A stretch of 64,000 bases of DNA, taken from positions 25,440 to 89,439 of the forward strand of contig NZ_JBHSRF010000033.1 in assembly GCF_042658925.1 (NCBI RefSeq), written 5' to 3'. The position numbers and the translations under genes were made by a program. Below, one piece after another: positions 1 to 8,179 of the stretch. Below the pieces are notes generated by a model. It was not told the origin of the DNA and made no database searches. It was given only the letters and a program-made list of their open reading frames with translations. Each line of letters opens with the position of its first letter. Positions within the stretch are counted from its first letter, which is position 1. The stretch comes from Sphaerisporangium aureirubrum. Lineage in GTDB: Bacteria > Actinomycetota > Actinomycetes > Streptosporangiales > Streptosporangiaceae.

Positions 1-1495
1 CGATGCCGACCACCGCCCGGTCGGCCTGGAACTGGGCGAACGACGCCTCCAGCAGCGTGCGGGCCCGTTCCCGCCCCACCTGGCCGACGAGGTTGACCGC
101 CATGTTGTACGACGGCCGGAAGCTGGAGCGCAGCGGGTAGGTGCGGGTGCTGGCCAGGCCGGCGACCGCGACGGGGTCGGTGCCCGGCTGCCAGAGCACC
201 ACCGCGTGCCCCTCGACGTCGATGCCGCGCCGCCCGGCCCGCCCGGTGAGCTGGGTGTACTCCCCCGGGGTCAGGTCGGCGTGGGTCTCGCCGTTCCACT
301 TGTCGAGCTTCTCGATCACCACCGACCGGGCGGGCATGTTGATGCCGAGCGCCAGGGTCTCGGTGGCGAACACGGCCTTGACCAGGCCGCGGGTGAACAG
401 CTCCTCGACGACCTCCTTGAACGCGGGCAGCATGCCGGCGTGGTGGGCCGCGAGGCCCCGCTCCAGGCAGTCGCGCCACTCGAGGTAGCCGAGCACCGCG
501 AGGTCCTCGTCGGGCAGGTGGGCGGTGCGCTCGTCGACGATCTGGCGGATCTCGTGGCGCTCGCTGTCGGTGGTGAGCCGGATCCCGGCGTGCAGGCACT
601 GCATGACGGCGGCGTCGCACCCGGCGCGGGAGAAGATGAAGGTGATCGCGGGCAGCAGCCCCTCGGCGTCCAGCCGCTCGATCGTGTCCGAACGGCCCGT
701 GACCGACGCGGACCGGCGGGGCCGGGAGTAGCCGCGCCGCCCGCGGGCCTGCGCCAGGCGCTGCTCGTCGCGGGAGATGCGCATCAGGCCGGGGTTGATC
801 CGCGGCCGGTTGTCCTCGTCCACGAACAGGTCGTACAGCTGGTCGCCGACGATCATGTGCTGCCACAGCGGGACCGGCCGGTGCTCGTCGACGATGACCG
901 TGGTGTCGCCGCGTACCTCGCCCAGCCACTCGCCGAACTCCTCGGCGTTGCTGACCGTGGCGGACAGGGCGACCACGCGCACCGACTCGGGCAGGTGGAT
1001 GATCACCTCTTCCCAGACGGCGCCGCGGAACCGGTCGGCGAGGTAGTGGACCTCGTCCATGACCACGTGGCTGAGCCCGGCGAGGGTCGAGGACCCCGCG
1101 TAGAGCATGTTGCGCAGCACCTCGGTGGTCATGACGACGATGGGCGCCTCGCCGTTGACGCTGTTGTCCCCGGTGAGCAGCCCGACCTTGGCGGCGCCGT
1201 AGCGGCGCACCAGGTCGTTGTACTTCTGGTTGGACAACGCCTTGATCGGGGTGGTGTAGAAGCACTTGCTGCCCTGCTCAAGGGCCAGGTGGACGGCGAA
1301 CTCGCCGACGACCGTCTTGCCCGAGCCGGTGGGGGCCGCCACCAGCACGCCGTCACCCGCTTCGAGCGCCTGGCAGGCGTCGGTCTGGAACTCGTCCAGG
1401 TCGAAGTCGTACAGCTTGCGGAAGGACGTGAGCGCTGGCCCGCTGCCGGCGTGCTTCTCCCGGAAGGCGGCGTAGCGTTCCGCAGGCGTCGTCAT
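1..1495 (-). CDS. helY: HelY-type DEAD/DEAH-box RNA helicase (partial, N-terminal part)
   Basis: Superfamily 2 helicase of the Ski2/Mtr4-like HelY group, an ATP-dependent RNA helicase. About 498 codons are present; the 3' end runs off the left edge. Translated from the minus strand, it shows motif I APTGSGKT (about residues 54-61), TTPIKALSNQK, motif II as DEVH (about 147-150), motif III ALSATVSNAEEF and motif VI QLTGRAGRRGID. The start is the ATG at 1495, giving MTTPAERYAAF. It follows the lipid kinase gene by about 50 bases and is the last backbone gene seen. A helY gene next to tatC/tatA and pafBC is the usual actinobacterial order. Family assignment is firm; the C-terminal domains cannot be seen. 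Confidence 0.9.
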   Translation of the reverse strand, partial: MTTPAERYAAFREKHAGSGPALTSFRKLYDFDLDEFQTDACQALEAGDGVLVAAPTGSGKTVVGEFAVHLALEQGSKCFYTTPIKALSNQKYNDLVRRYGAAKVGLLTGDNSVNGEAPIVVMTTEVLRNMLYAGSSTLAGLSHVVMDEVHYLADRFRGAVWEEVIIHLPESVRVVALSATVSNAEEFGEWLGEVRGDTTVIVDEHRPVPLWQHMIVGDQLYDLFVDEDNRPRINPGLMRISRDEQRLAQARGRRGYSRPRRSASVTGRSDTIERLDAEGLLPAITFIFSRAGCDAAVMQCLHAGIRLTTDSERHEIRQIVDERTAHLPDEDLAVLGYLEWRDCLERGLAAHHAGMLPAFKEVVEELFTRGLVKAVFATETLALGINMPARSVVIEKLDKWNGETHADLTPGEYTQLTGRAGRRGIDVEGHAVVLWQPGTDPVAVAGLASTRTYPLRSSFRPSYNMAVNLVGQVGRERARTLLEASFAQFQADRAVVGI

Positions 1496-1545
1496 GCGCT
1501 TCAGCCTACCGACAACAGCATTCGAGTCCGTTCGGCCCGCGACGA

Positions 1546-2433
1546 TCAGGACCCGCCCGGGGCCAGCACACGCAGCGCTCCCGGGTGGACGGCGCAGGTC
1601 AGCGGCAGCGGCCCGAGGCGCTCGCCGTCGGCGTACGCGACCACGCCGGGCGCCTCCAGGGTGACCTCCTTGCCGCGCAGCGTGACGATCGCCGGGTGGC
1701 CGAGGTGGCTGCCGCGGTACACCCGGGGGAAGAGCCGCAGGAACGCGGACGTCGGCATGTCCCCGACCATCATCACGTCCAGCAGCCCGTCGTCGGGCTC
1801 GGCGTGCGGGCAGACCCGCATCCCGGCGCCGTAGGAGCGGGTGTTGGCGACGGCCACCAGCATGGCGTCCCGCTCGATCACCTCGCCGTCGACGGTGAGG
1901 CGGAACGGCACGGGGGAGAACGAGCGCAGCTCCTGCACCATGGCGAGGAGGTACTTGGCCGTCCCGGAGGGGCGGGTCATCTGGTTGGCCCGCTCGTTGA
2001 CCCTGGAGTCGAAGCCGCAGGCCATCACCCCGGCGAACCACTCCTCCCCGCCGACCCTGACGGCGTCCACGACGCGGGTCGCGCCGGCGACGACGATGCC
2101 GGCGGCGGCCAGCGGGTCCTTCTTCGGGATGCCGAGGGCGTCGGCGATGTCGTTGCCGGTGCCGGCCGGGATGATGCCGAGCGGCACGTCGGTGCCCGCC
2201 ACGGCCTGCAGGGCGAGGTGGACCAGGCCGTCGCCGCCGAACGCGACCAGCGCCTCGGGGCCCTCGGCCACGGCCAGGCACGCGCGTGCCAGCGCGTCCT
2301 CGGCGGTGGTGCCCATGATCACCGACACCGGCAGCTCGCCCTCACGCAGGCGGCGCACCACCGGGTCGAGCATGCGCAGGGTGCGGCCACCGTTCGCCGC
2401 GGGATTCACCAGAACGACCAGCTCACCTGCCAC
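1546..2433 (-). CDS. diacylglycerol/lipid kinase family protein (DagK/YegS-like)
   Basis: About 295 residues, with the diacylglycerol-kinase catalytic fold: VVLVNPAANGG at the N-terminus (nucleotide loop), VAFGGDGLVH (the GGDG signature) and IIPAGTGNDIADALG. It probably phosphorylates diacylglycerol or another membrane lipid with ATP at the membrane face. The start is uncertain: the GTG at 2433 puts the first beta strand a few residues in, whereas the TTG at 2463 adds ten residues; neither has a clear ribosome binding site. It lies between tatC and helY on the same strand, 49 bases after the tatC stop. The family is clear; the lipid substrate is unknown. Confidence 0.85.
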   Translation of the reverse strand: MAGELVVLVNPAANGGRTLRMLDPVVRRLREGELPVSVIMGTTAEDALARACLAVAEGPEALVAFGGDGLVHLALQAVAGTDVPLGIIPAGTGNDIADALGIPKKDPLAAAGIVVAGATRVVDAVRVGGEEWFAGVMACGFDSRVNERANQMTRPSGTAKYLLAMVQELRSFSPVPFRLTVDGEVIERDAMLVAVANTRSYGAGMRVCPHAEPDDGLLDVMMVGDMPTSAFLRLFPRVYRGSHLGHPAIVTLRGKEVTLEAPGVVAYADGERLGPLPLTCAVHPGALRVLAPGGS

Positions 2434-2482
2434 AGCCGGAACATATCCAGCCAAGCCCGGCAAATCCAGGGTTACGGCGGGG

Positions 2483-3346
2483 TCAGTCGGTGCCGGCGGT
2501 GGTCGTGCCGTCCAGTTCTTCGTCCAGCGCGCGCTGCCGCTCGGCCTCCAGGCGGTCCGCCTTGCGGTCGTGGGCGAACATGATGGCCTCGGCGATCAGG
2601 AACATGCCGACCATGGGCAACGCCAGGGCGAGCATGGTCACGGGGTCCTGGCTGGGCGTGGCCACCGCGGCGAACACGAACATCAGGAAGATCACCAGAC
2701 GCTGGTGTTTCTTCACCAGGCTGAACCGCAGCACCCCGATGAGGTTGAGGAAGACCAGCAGCAGCGGCAGCTCGAACGACAACCCGAAGATCACGAGCAT
2801 CGCCATCAGGAAGCCGACGTACTGGTCCATGCTGATCAGCGGGATGACGTTGCCGGGCGCGAAGCCGAGCAGCAGCGACAGGCCCTTGTCCATCGTGAGG
2901 TACGCCAGGGCCGCGCCCGCGACGAACAGCGGCACCGCCAGCGCGACGAAGCTCAGGGAGTAACGCCGCTCGTTGCGGTAGAGGCCCGGGGTCACGAAGG
3001 CCCACAGCTGGTACAGCCAGATCGGCGCCGAGACCACCGCGCCGAACATCAGGGCCACCTGGAGGTTCACCATGAACCCCTCGAAGACACCCTGGACGAC
3101 CAGGGTGCACTCCCCCGGCTTCAGCTTGCGGGCCTCGGGCAGCCGGCAGTAGGGGCCGGTCATGAAGGTCCACAGGCGGTCGAAGAACGTGAACCCCACC
3201 ACGGTGCCGAGGACGAGGCCGAGGACGGCCTTGGCCAGCCGGTTGCGCAGCTCGCGCAGGTGCTCCATCAGGGGCATGCGCCCGTCGACGTCGGGAGCAG
3301 CGGCCTGGCCGTCATCGGCCGGGCGTGACCGTTTCAGCAGTGCCAT
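2483..3346 (-). CDS. tatC: twin-arginine translocase subunit TatC
   Basis: A 287-residue polytopic membrane protein and core receptor of the Tat pathway; with TatA it exports folded proteins carrying RR signal peptides. The conserved TatC N-terminus MPLMEHLRELRNRL is present (about residues 24-37). It is followed by hydrophobic segments at LGLVLGTVVGFTFF, VALMFGAVVSAPIWLYQLWAFVTPGLY, FVALAVPLFVAGAALAY, a glycine-rich stretch with FLMAMLVIFGLSFELPLLLVFL, and LALALPMVGMFLIAEAIMF. The C-terminal tail is charged and cytoplasmic. It starts at the ATG at 3346, 42 bases after the tatA stop, and the two are very probably co-transcribed. Confidence 0.95.
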   Translation of the reverse strand: MALLKRSRPADDGQAAAPDVDGRMPLMEHLRELRNRLAKAVLGLVLGTVVGFTFFDRLWTFMTGPYCRLPEARKLKPGECTLVVQGVFEGFMVNLQVALMFGAVVSAPIWLYQLWAFVTPGLYRNERRYSLSFVALAVPLFVAGAALAYLTMDKGLSLLLGFAPGNVIPLISMDQYVGFLMAMLVIFGLSFELPLLLVFLNLIGVLRFSLVKKHQRLVIFLMFVFAAVATPSQDPVTMLALALPMVGMFLIAEAIMFAHDRKADRLEAERQRALDEELDGTTTAGTD

Positions 3347-3388
3347 GTTGGCGTCCTGATCTCGCGAGCGGTCGGGGTGGGGGGAGGA

Positions 3389-3703
3389 TCAGGCCGTGCC
3401 CTGGTCCTTGGGCGCCTGGGCCGGGGCGGTGGCGCGCAGGCGGGCGTTCTCCTCCTCGAGCGTGCGCAGGCGGTCCTCGACGGAGGGGCCGGCGGGCGGC
3501 AGGGAGGGCTGCTGGACGGTGACCGGGGCGGGCGCCGGAGCGGGCGCGGCGGCGTCCTCGTCGTTCAGCTTGGTCGTCTCCTTCTTGAACAGCCGGAGCG
3601 ACTGGCCGAGCGCCTTGGCGGTGTCGGGCAGCTTCTTGGCGCCGAACAGGAGGATGAGGACCAGCAGAATGAGGATCCATTCCATGGGACCAAGACTGGG
3701 CAT
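3389..3703 (-). CDS. tatA: twin-arginine translocase subunit TatA
   Basis: A 104-residue single-span protein that forms the pore or membrane-weakening part of the Tat translocase. The N-terminus MPSLGPMEWILILLVLILLFGAKKLPDTAKALGQSL gives the transmembrane helix, the FGAKKLP hinge and the amphipathic helix typical of TatA. A Pro/Ala-rich linker and a short coiled segment (VEDRLRTLEEENARLRA) follow. The ATG at 3703 is preceded by AAGGAAG at good spacing; the internal ATG at MEWIL would also make a canonical TatA. It lies directly upstream of tatC on the same strand and downstream of pafB/pafC, the usual actinobacterial order. TatA is preferred over TatB because there is a single copy beside tatC. 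Confidence 0.93.
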   Translation of the reverse strand: MPSLGPMEWILILLVLILLFGAKKLPDTAKALGQSLRLFKKETTKLNDEDAAAPAPAPAPVTVQQPSLPPAGPSVEDRLRTLEEENARLRATAPAQAPKDQGTA

Positions 3704-3767
3704 GACACTTCCTTATGCCGGGCGATCTGCGTCTCAGCACGATCGTACGCTGCCGTGACGACTTCCT

Positions 3768-3956
3768 TCACCCCTCCTGGCTTCTGGAACCGCCGCCGGC
3801 CGCGCGCAGACGTGCCCGTGCAGGCTCAAGACGCGAGGTGGCCCGCTCGATTTCATCCGTGAGCCGCCGGGCCGACACCAGCAGCCGTGCGGTCAGCACC
3901 ACCAGCGGCACCACCCCGGCGACACCGAGCGCCACCGCGCCGTAGATCCACGTCAT
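3768..3956 (-). CDS. small single-span membrane protein, unknown function
   Basis: A 62-residue protein with an N-terminal membrane helix (IYGAVALGVAGVVPLVVLTARLL) and a basic, coil-forming tail (SARRLTDEIERATSRLEPARARLRA). It sits between pafC and tatA on the same strand, with 33 bases to the pafC stop. There is no ribosome binding site before the ATG at 3956, so it may be read from a leaderless or coupled transcript. I do not recognise the family. Position and a plausible membrane topology support it as a real gene; the function is unknown. Confidence 0.6.
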   Translation of the reverse strand: MTWIYGAVALGVAGVVPLVVLTARLLVSARRLTDEIERATSRLEPARARLRAAGGGSRSQEG

Positions 3957-3989
3957 GACCCGGCACTGTACCGAACGGAGCCCTCGCGG

Positions 3990-4946
3990 TCAGCCGACGG
4001 ACTCGTAGTGGGAGAGGGCGGCCTTGGCCTGCTCGCGGACCCGGGCGGCCAGGGACGCCGGGGAGACGACCCGGCCGCCGTCGCCCAGGCGCAGCGCCAG
4101 CCGTACCAGCCAGCCCTGGTCGCGGGCGCGCAGGGTGACGCGCAGGCGGCCCTCGCCGAGCTCGGCGATCTCTTCACAGGGGTAGTACTCGGCGACCCAG
4201 CGGCCCACGGCGGTCAGCTCGAGCTCCACCAGCTCGTCGGTGGGCGAGGGACGGAAGACGCCGTCGGTGACGTCGATCGGCTCGGCCTCCGCCGGGGGGT
4301 CGGCCGCGACCTCCAGCATCGTGACGCCGATCATGCGGTCCAGCCGGAACAACCGCATGCCGTCGGCGCGGTAGCACCAGCCCTCGAGGTAGGAGCGGCC
4401 GTCCACCATCACCAGGCGGGTGGGGTCGACCTCGCGCGGGGTGATCTCGTCGCGCCCCGGCACGTAGTAGCGCAGGGACACGCGGCGGCCCTTGCGCAGG
4501 GCGTCGGTGACGGTGGCGATGCCGTCCGGCGCGGCGTCCAGCTCGAACGCGACCTGGCTGCTCACCGCCGCCGCGCCCTCCCCCGCCGCCCGCTCCAGCT
4601 TGGCGATGACCCGGGCAAGTGCGTCGCCCTCGGCGAACTCGGGGCGCTCGGCGAGCATGCGCAGCGCCACCAGCAGGGCGCTTGCCTCGTCGACGCCGAG
4701 GCGCAGCGGCCGGGCGATCGTCTCGGCGTTGTCGATGAGGATCTCGCCGCCGTCCCAGGAGACGTCGATGAGGTCGCCGGGGGTGTGGCCGGGCAGCCCG
4801 CACATCCACACCAGCTGGAGATCGTCCACCAGCTGCTTCTCGGTCAGGCCGAACAGCTTGGCCACCTCGGGGACCTGGGCCCCCGGGTGCGACATCAGAT
4901 AGGGCACCAGCGCCAGCAGGCGCGGCAGCCGGTCGGCGGTGCTCAT
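3990..4946 (-). CDS. pafC: WYL-domain transcriptional regulator PafC
   Basis: A 318-residue regulator with an N-terminal winged helix (MSTADRLPRLLALVPYLMSHPGAQVPEVAKLFGLTEKQL) and a WYL ligand-sensing domain in the middle (RKGRRVSLRYYVPGRDEITPREVDPTRLVMVDGRSYLEGWCYRADGMRLFRLDRM). A WCX-type C-terminal extension follows. PafC acts with PafB as the heterodimeric activator of recA-independent DNA damage genes in mycobacteria; that role is known for the family, not shown here. The ATG at 4946 follows a GAGGGGG sequence. It lies 28 bases after the pafB stop, so pafB and pafC are one unit. The first WYL position reads RYY here. Confidence 0.92.
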   Translation of the reverse strand: MSTADRLPRLLALVPYLMSHPGAQVPEVAKLFGLTEKQLVDDLQLVWMCGLPGHTPGDLIDVSWDGGEILIDNAETIARPLRLGVDEASALLVALRMLAERPEFAEGDALARVIAKLERAAGEGAAAVSSQVAFELDAAPDGIATVTDALRKGRRVSLRYYVPGRDEITPREVDPTRLVMVDGRSYLEGWCYRADGMRLFRLDRMIGVTMLEVAADPPAEAEPIDVTDGVFRPSPTDELVELELTAVGRWVAEYYPCEEIAELGEGRLRVTLRARDQGWLVRLALRLGDGGRVVSPASLAARVREQAKAALSHYESVG

Positions 4947-4974
4947 GCCCGCGTCCCCCCTCGCCGTCGGGCGG

Positions 4975-5919
4975 TCACGCCATGGCTCCCTTCAGGCGGC
5001 GGATCACGGCGTCGCGCGCGTCCGGGGGGTCGAGGACCTCGGCGTCGGCGGCGAAGCCGACCACCGAGCCCGCCAGCCACTCGGGGTCGGAGAAGACCAG
5101 CGAGACCAGGTCCCAGCCGTCCTTCCCCGGGGCGACGTCGCCCGCCTGGCGCAGCCACTGGCAGGTGCCCTCGCGGACCCGCAGGGTGGCGACCCGCTCG
5201 GGCAGGAGGCTGTCGCGGTAGCCGACCATGGAGCGGATGTCCACGCCGTCCGGCACGATCACCGCGCCGGGGCGGCCCGCCGGGGCGACCGGGCCGCAGA
5301 TGCGGCTCAGCCGGAACACCCTCGGGGCGTCGCGCTCGTGGTCGTGGCCGACGACGTACCACCGGCCGCGGCGGCTGACCACGCCCCACGGCTCCACAGT
5401 GCGGGTCAGCACGACCTCGCTGCCCGCGGTGCGGTAGTCGAACCGGACGGCCCGCCGGTCGCGCACCGCCTCCCACAGGGCCGGGAAGGCGGGGTCACGG
5501 GTGTCGACCCGCAACTCCAGCGGGCCCGCGGCGTCCTCGTCGGTCTGCACGCCGCCCGCCCGCAGCTTCAGCAGCGCCCCGCTCGCGGCCTCGGCCAGGG
5601 TGGCGCGCTGCCACACCTGGGCGGCCAGGCCGAGCACGGCGGCCTCGTCCGCCTCCAGGGTGATCTCCGGCAGCTCGTACGACTGGCGCACGATGCGGTA
5701 GCCGGGCTCGTCCTCCCAGGGGTCGCGGTGCACCTCGATCGGGATGCCGATCTCGCGCAGCTCGGTCTTGTCGCGCTCGAACATGCGCTGGAAGGCCTCG
5801 TCGTTGCCGGAGTCGTAGCCCGGGACGGCGTGGCGGATCTGCTCGGCGCTGAGCGGGCGCCGGGTGGCGAGCAGACAGATGACGAGGTTCAGCAGCCGCT
5901 CGGTCTTCCGGCGGGACAT
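4975..5919 (-). CDS. pafB: WYL-domain transcriptional regulator PafB
   Basis: A 314-residue regulator and partner of PafC. The N-terminus MSRRKTERLLNLVICLLATRRPLSAEQIRHAVPGY is the winged-helix domain. The WYL core follows (VRDRRAVRFDYRTAGSEVVLTRTVEPWGVVSRRGRWYVVGHDHERDAPRVFRLSRI), then a WCX-like tail. The open frame runs upstream to 6342, but the start is fixed at the ATG at 5919 by a strong GGAAAGGAGG ribosome binding site, and the extension would run into the divergent DUF3866 gene. Only 39 bases separate the two start codons, so pafBC and the DUF3866 gene share a compact divergent promoter region. Confidence 0.93.
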   Translation of the reverse strand: MSRRKTERLLNLVICLLATRRPLSAEQIRHAVPGYDSGNDEAFQRMFERDKTELREIGIPIEVHRDPWEDEPGYRIVRQSYELPEITLEADEAAVLGLAAQVWQRATLAEAASGALLKLRAGGVQTDEDAAGPLELRVDTRDPAFPALWEAVRDRRAVRFDYRTAGSEVVLTRTVEPWGVVSRRGRWYVVGHDHERDAPRVFRLSRICGPVAPAGRPGAVIVPDGVDIRSMVGYRDSLLPERVATLRVREGTCQWLRQAGDVAPGKDGWDLVSLVFSDPEWLAGSVVGFAADAEVLDPPDARDAVIRRLKGAMA

Positions 5920-5958
5920 CGGGCCTCCTTTCCCGGGGAAAACGCTACCCTTTCCGGC

Positions 5959-7026
5959 GTGATCAGATGGCGCAAGGGCGAGGTGGTCGCGGTCCGGCGC
6001 GAGTGGCCGGGCGCGATGGAACTTGACGTGGCACTGCCCGAGGGTGACTGCCGGGCGCTGGCCTACCCCCCTCTGGTGGGCCGCCCGGAGCCCGGCGACA
6101 CGGTGCTGCTGAACACGACCGCGCTCGCGATGGGCCTTGGTACGGGAGGGTACGCCATGGTCGTGGCGATTCCCGACCGTTTGCCGGAAGATCCATCCGG
6201 CCCCGGGCACCTGGTCAAGGCGCGGTACACCCCGCTGCAGGCGACCGTGCTCGGTGCGGACGAGCAGGGTTCGCCGTATCACGAGGTCCTGCGGGACGCC
6301 GATTCCCTGGACGGCATGCCGGTGGTGGTGGCCGACCTGCACTCCGCGCTGCCCGCCGTGCTGTGCGGCTTGTTCGAGGCCAGGCCCGGGGTGCGGGTGG
6401 CGTACGTGATGTCCGACGGCGGCGCGCTGCCCGCGTGGTTCTCCATGGCCGCCGCCCGGCTACGGGAGATCGGCTGGCTGTGCGGCGTCGTGAGCACCGG
6501 CCAGGCGTTCGGCGGCGACGTCGAGGCCGTGACCCTGCACACGGGCCTCCTGGCCGCCCGGCACGTCCTGGACGCCGAGGTCGCCGTCGTCGCCCAGGGC
6601 CCGGGAAACCTAGGGACCGGCACCCGATGGGGCTTCTCCGGCGTCTCCGCCGGTGAGGCCATCAACGCGACCGCCGCCCTCAACGGCCGCCCCGTCGCGT
6701 CCCTAAGGGTCAGCGAAGGCGACACCCGAGACCGCCACCTCGGCGTCTCCCACCACTCCCTGACCGCCTACGGCCGTGTAGCCCTGGCCCGAGCCCAAGT
6801 GATCGTCCCCGACCTGCCCGGCCCCTTCGGCGAACGCGTCACCACCGCGGCCGCTCCTCTGGCCACCCGCCACGAGTTGATACGCGTCCCCATCACCGGC
6901 CTGCACAAGGCCCTGGAGAAGTCCCCCGTCCGCCTCTCCACCATGGGCCGAGGCCTGACAGAGGACCCCGCGTCCTTCCTCGCCGCCGCAGCGGCAGGCC
7001 GCCACGTCGCATCCCTGCTCACCTGA
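5959..7026 (+). CDS. DUF3866 family protein
   Basis: A 355-residue protein, starting at a GTG at 5959 (VIRWRKGEVVAVRREWPGA). It matches the DUF3866 family of actinobacteria and firmicutes from its overall pattern: GDTVLLNTTALAMGLGTGGYAMVV, GHLVKARYTPLQATVLGADEQGSP, VADLHSALPAVL, AYVMSDGGALPAWFS, GQAFGGDVEAVTLHTGLLAARHVL, GPGNLGTGTRWGFSG and HHSLTAYGRVA. No catalytic role is known for the family. It is divergent from pafB, and such genes are common at this position in actinobacteria. A link to the proteasome or PafBC regulon is inference from position only. Confidence 0.82.
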   Translation: MIRWRKGEVVAVRREWPGAMELDVALPEGDCRALAYPPLVGRPEPGDTVLLNTTALAMGLGTGGYAMVVAIPDRLPEDPSGPGHLVKARYTPLQATVLGADEQGSPYHEVLRDADSLDGMPVVVADLHSALPAVLCGLFEARPGVRVAYVMSDGGALPAWFSMAAARLREIGWLCGVVSTGQAFGGDVEAVTLHTGLLAARHVLDAEVAVVAQGPGNLGTGTRWGFSGVSAGEAINATAALNGRPVASLRVSEGDTRDRHLGVSHHSLTAYGRVALARAQVIVPDLPGPFGERVTTAAAPLATRHELIRVPITGLHKALEKSPVRLSTMGRGLTEDPASFLAAAAAGRHVASLLT

Positions 7027-7114
7027 CCGAATCACCGACCGGCCAACCACCGCCACACACAGCTTGCCCACCGGACGGCGGCGCCTCGTCGGGGTTCGCT
7101 CACCGGTGCCGAGT

Positions 7115-7135
7115 CGGCGGGACGTGGTACGGCGA
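7115..7135 (+). repeat. short dispersed element, copy 1
   Basis: The element core CGGCGGGACGTGGTACGG, followed by CGA, spans 21 bases. It opens the left copy of a longer duplicated block (about 7115-7206), which also contains the shared strings CCGTCGGCGTCCAG, CCGCTGCCGGCTGTG and CTTCGAT. The other copies are at 7213-7233 (one change), 7724-7744 (exact), 7874-7894 (one change) and inverted at 8099-8119 (one change). Confidence 0.8.
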
Positions 7136-7212
7136 GCCGATTATCGGGCTGTGCCGTACTTCCGTCGGCGTCCAGCTGCCGCTGCCGGCTGTGACTTCGA
7201 TCGGCGCCGCGA

Positions 7213-7233
7213 CGGCGGGACGTGGCACGGCGA
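7213..7233 (+). repeat. short dispersed element, copy 2
   Basis: Same 21-base element as at 7115 with a single T to C change (GTGGCACGG in place of GTGGTACGG). It is flanked on the left by GGCGCCGCGA and on the right by ACCCGGCGCCGCCGTAC. The copy at 7874 has matching GGCGCC-containing flanks, so the repeated unit is longer than the core. Confidence 0.75.
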
Positions 7234-7388
7234 ACCCGGCGCCGCCGTACTGCGCCCGGCCCGGCGTGTCTTCTGGCTGGCCGGTTCCATGTAGGTGTTT
7301 GGTGTGACTGGTCGTGAATGGACGGAAAACCCCTACACGGTTGGGGTGATCTTGGCCCACCCCTTGTCGTTCACCAGCTTGGCCACCA

Positions 7389-7737
7389 CCGCCCGCCCAA
7401 ACCCGCGCCCCCTCCGCCCGCGCACACGCCGCAACCCGTGACGAGCGCGTTTCCGGCCCCGAGGCGGCGGGACGCGTGCCGCCCGCCCAAACCCGCACTA
7501 CTCCGCCCGCGCACACGCGGCACCCGTGACGAGCGCTCCGCGGCGCCGAGGCGGCGGGACGCGTGCCGCTCGCCCAACCCCGCGCTCCTCCGCCCGCACA
7601 CATGCGGCCCCGTGACGAGCGCTCCGCGGCGCCGAGGCGGCGGGACGCGTGCCGCTCGCCCAACCCCGCGCTCCTCCGCCCGCGCACATGCGGCCCCGTG
7701 ACGAGCGCTCTGCGGCGCCGAGGCGGCGGGACGTGGT
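7389..7737. repeat. 86-88 bp tandem repeat array, about four copies
   Basis: The marker GTGACGAGCGC recurs at 7438, 7526, 7612 and 7698, giving spacings of 88, 86 and 86 bp. Each full unit then reads through CGAGGCGGCGGGACGCGTGC, a GCCCGCCCAA or GCTCGCCCAA block, CCGCGCTCCTCCGCCCGC and ACACATGCGG-type sequence. The second and third units are almost identical, and the first is more diverged. A partial unit precedes the first marker from about 7389. There are no unique spacers, so this is a plain tandem array and not CRISPR. Confidence 0.85.
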
Positions 7738-7834
7738 ACGGCGAAGCCGATGAGGGCTGCGACGTACTCCCGTCGGCGTCCAGATGTCCACCGCTGCCGG
7801 CTGTGTCTTCGATTCCGGCGCCGCTACGAAGCCC
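7724..7834 (+). repeat. short dispersed element copy 3 within the right copy of a longer duplicated block
   Basis: The exact 21-base element at 7724-7744 opens a block that repeats the block at 7115-7206. Shared, in order, are GCCGAT, a GGGCTG box, GTACT(T/C)CCGTCGGCGTCCAG, CCGCTGCCGGCTGTG and CTTCGAT, ending in CGGCGCCG. The right copy has a few small insertions. The tandem array abuts its left side, so the array grew against this element or ends in it. Confidence 0.75.
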
Positions 7835-7873
7835 CCCGCCGCCTCGTCGGGTTTCGTCTGATCGGCGCCGAGA

Positions 7874-7894
7874 CGGCGGGAAGTGGTACGGCGA
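7874..7894 (+). repeat. short dispersed element, copy 4
   Basis: The 21-base element with one C to A change (GGGAAGTGG). The flanks CGGCGCCGAGA on the left and ACACGGCGCCGCCGTACGG on the right resemble those of the copy at 7213. Confidence 0.75.
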
Positions 7895-8098
7895 ACACGG
7901 CGCCGCCGTACGGCGGGACACCCGACCCACCGGAACGCATCGCGGCGGAGAACCGTGAGCCCGGCAGGCTCGGGGGTGCGGGGGTGTCCCCCGCTCGAAC
8001 ACAGCCCTTGCGGCATCCGCGCGGAGCGCGTCCTTCGTAAGGACCATTCCCTGGCGCCGCACACACCGCGGGTTGTCCGCCGTTGTACGGCGCCGAAT

Positions 8099-8119
8099 TC
8101 GCCGTACCACGTCCCACCG
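8099..8119 (-). repeat. short dispersed element, copy 5, inverted
   Basis: The same element on the minus strand with one change; the plus strand reads TCGCCGTACCACGTCCCACCG broken only by that substitution, again between GGCGCCG-type flanks (GTACGGCGCCGAAT on the left and TACCGGCGCCGC on the right). It closes the repeat region on the right. Direct copies on the left with an inverted copy on the right give the whole region inverted ends of the same sequence. Confidence 0.75.
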
Positions 8120-8154
8120 TACCGGCGCCGCTAAAAGAGCAGCCTGGACCGGTC

Positions 8155-8179
8155 GGGGGGGCGGCGGGCAGGGCGGGGG
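8155..8179 (+). other. potential G-quadruplex tract
   Basis: Four G-runs in 25 bases on the plus strand (G7, G3, G3, G5 with loops of one to four bases), inside a wider G-rich stretch to about 8300 downstream of the FKBP stop codon. The match to the G3+ loop rule is seen directly; folding is inference, and such tracts arise by chance in DNA this rich in G. Confidence 0.4.

Noticed and set aside
206..1834. Long open frame (542 codons) on the plus strand opposite helY and the lipid kinase gene
   Set aside because: It is a mirror of real minus-strand genes; its translation is Asp/Val/Gly/His-rich with no recognisable domain, which is common opposite GC-rich genes.
5920..6342. N-terminal extension of PafB
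   Set aside because: It would run antisense through the DUF3866 gene; the ATG at 5919 has a near-perfect ribosome binding site and starts the known domain.
7389..7737. Possible CRISPR array
   Set aside because: Units are contiguous at 86-88 bp with no spacers, and no cas genes are present; the Cas4-like nuclease at 45846 belongs to the conserved RecB-type companion of this locus.
7100..8110. 336-codon minus-strand frame across the repeat region
   Set aside because: Its translation repeats with the DNA, is Arg/Pro/Ser-rich and has no domain or ribosome binding site.
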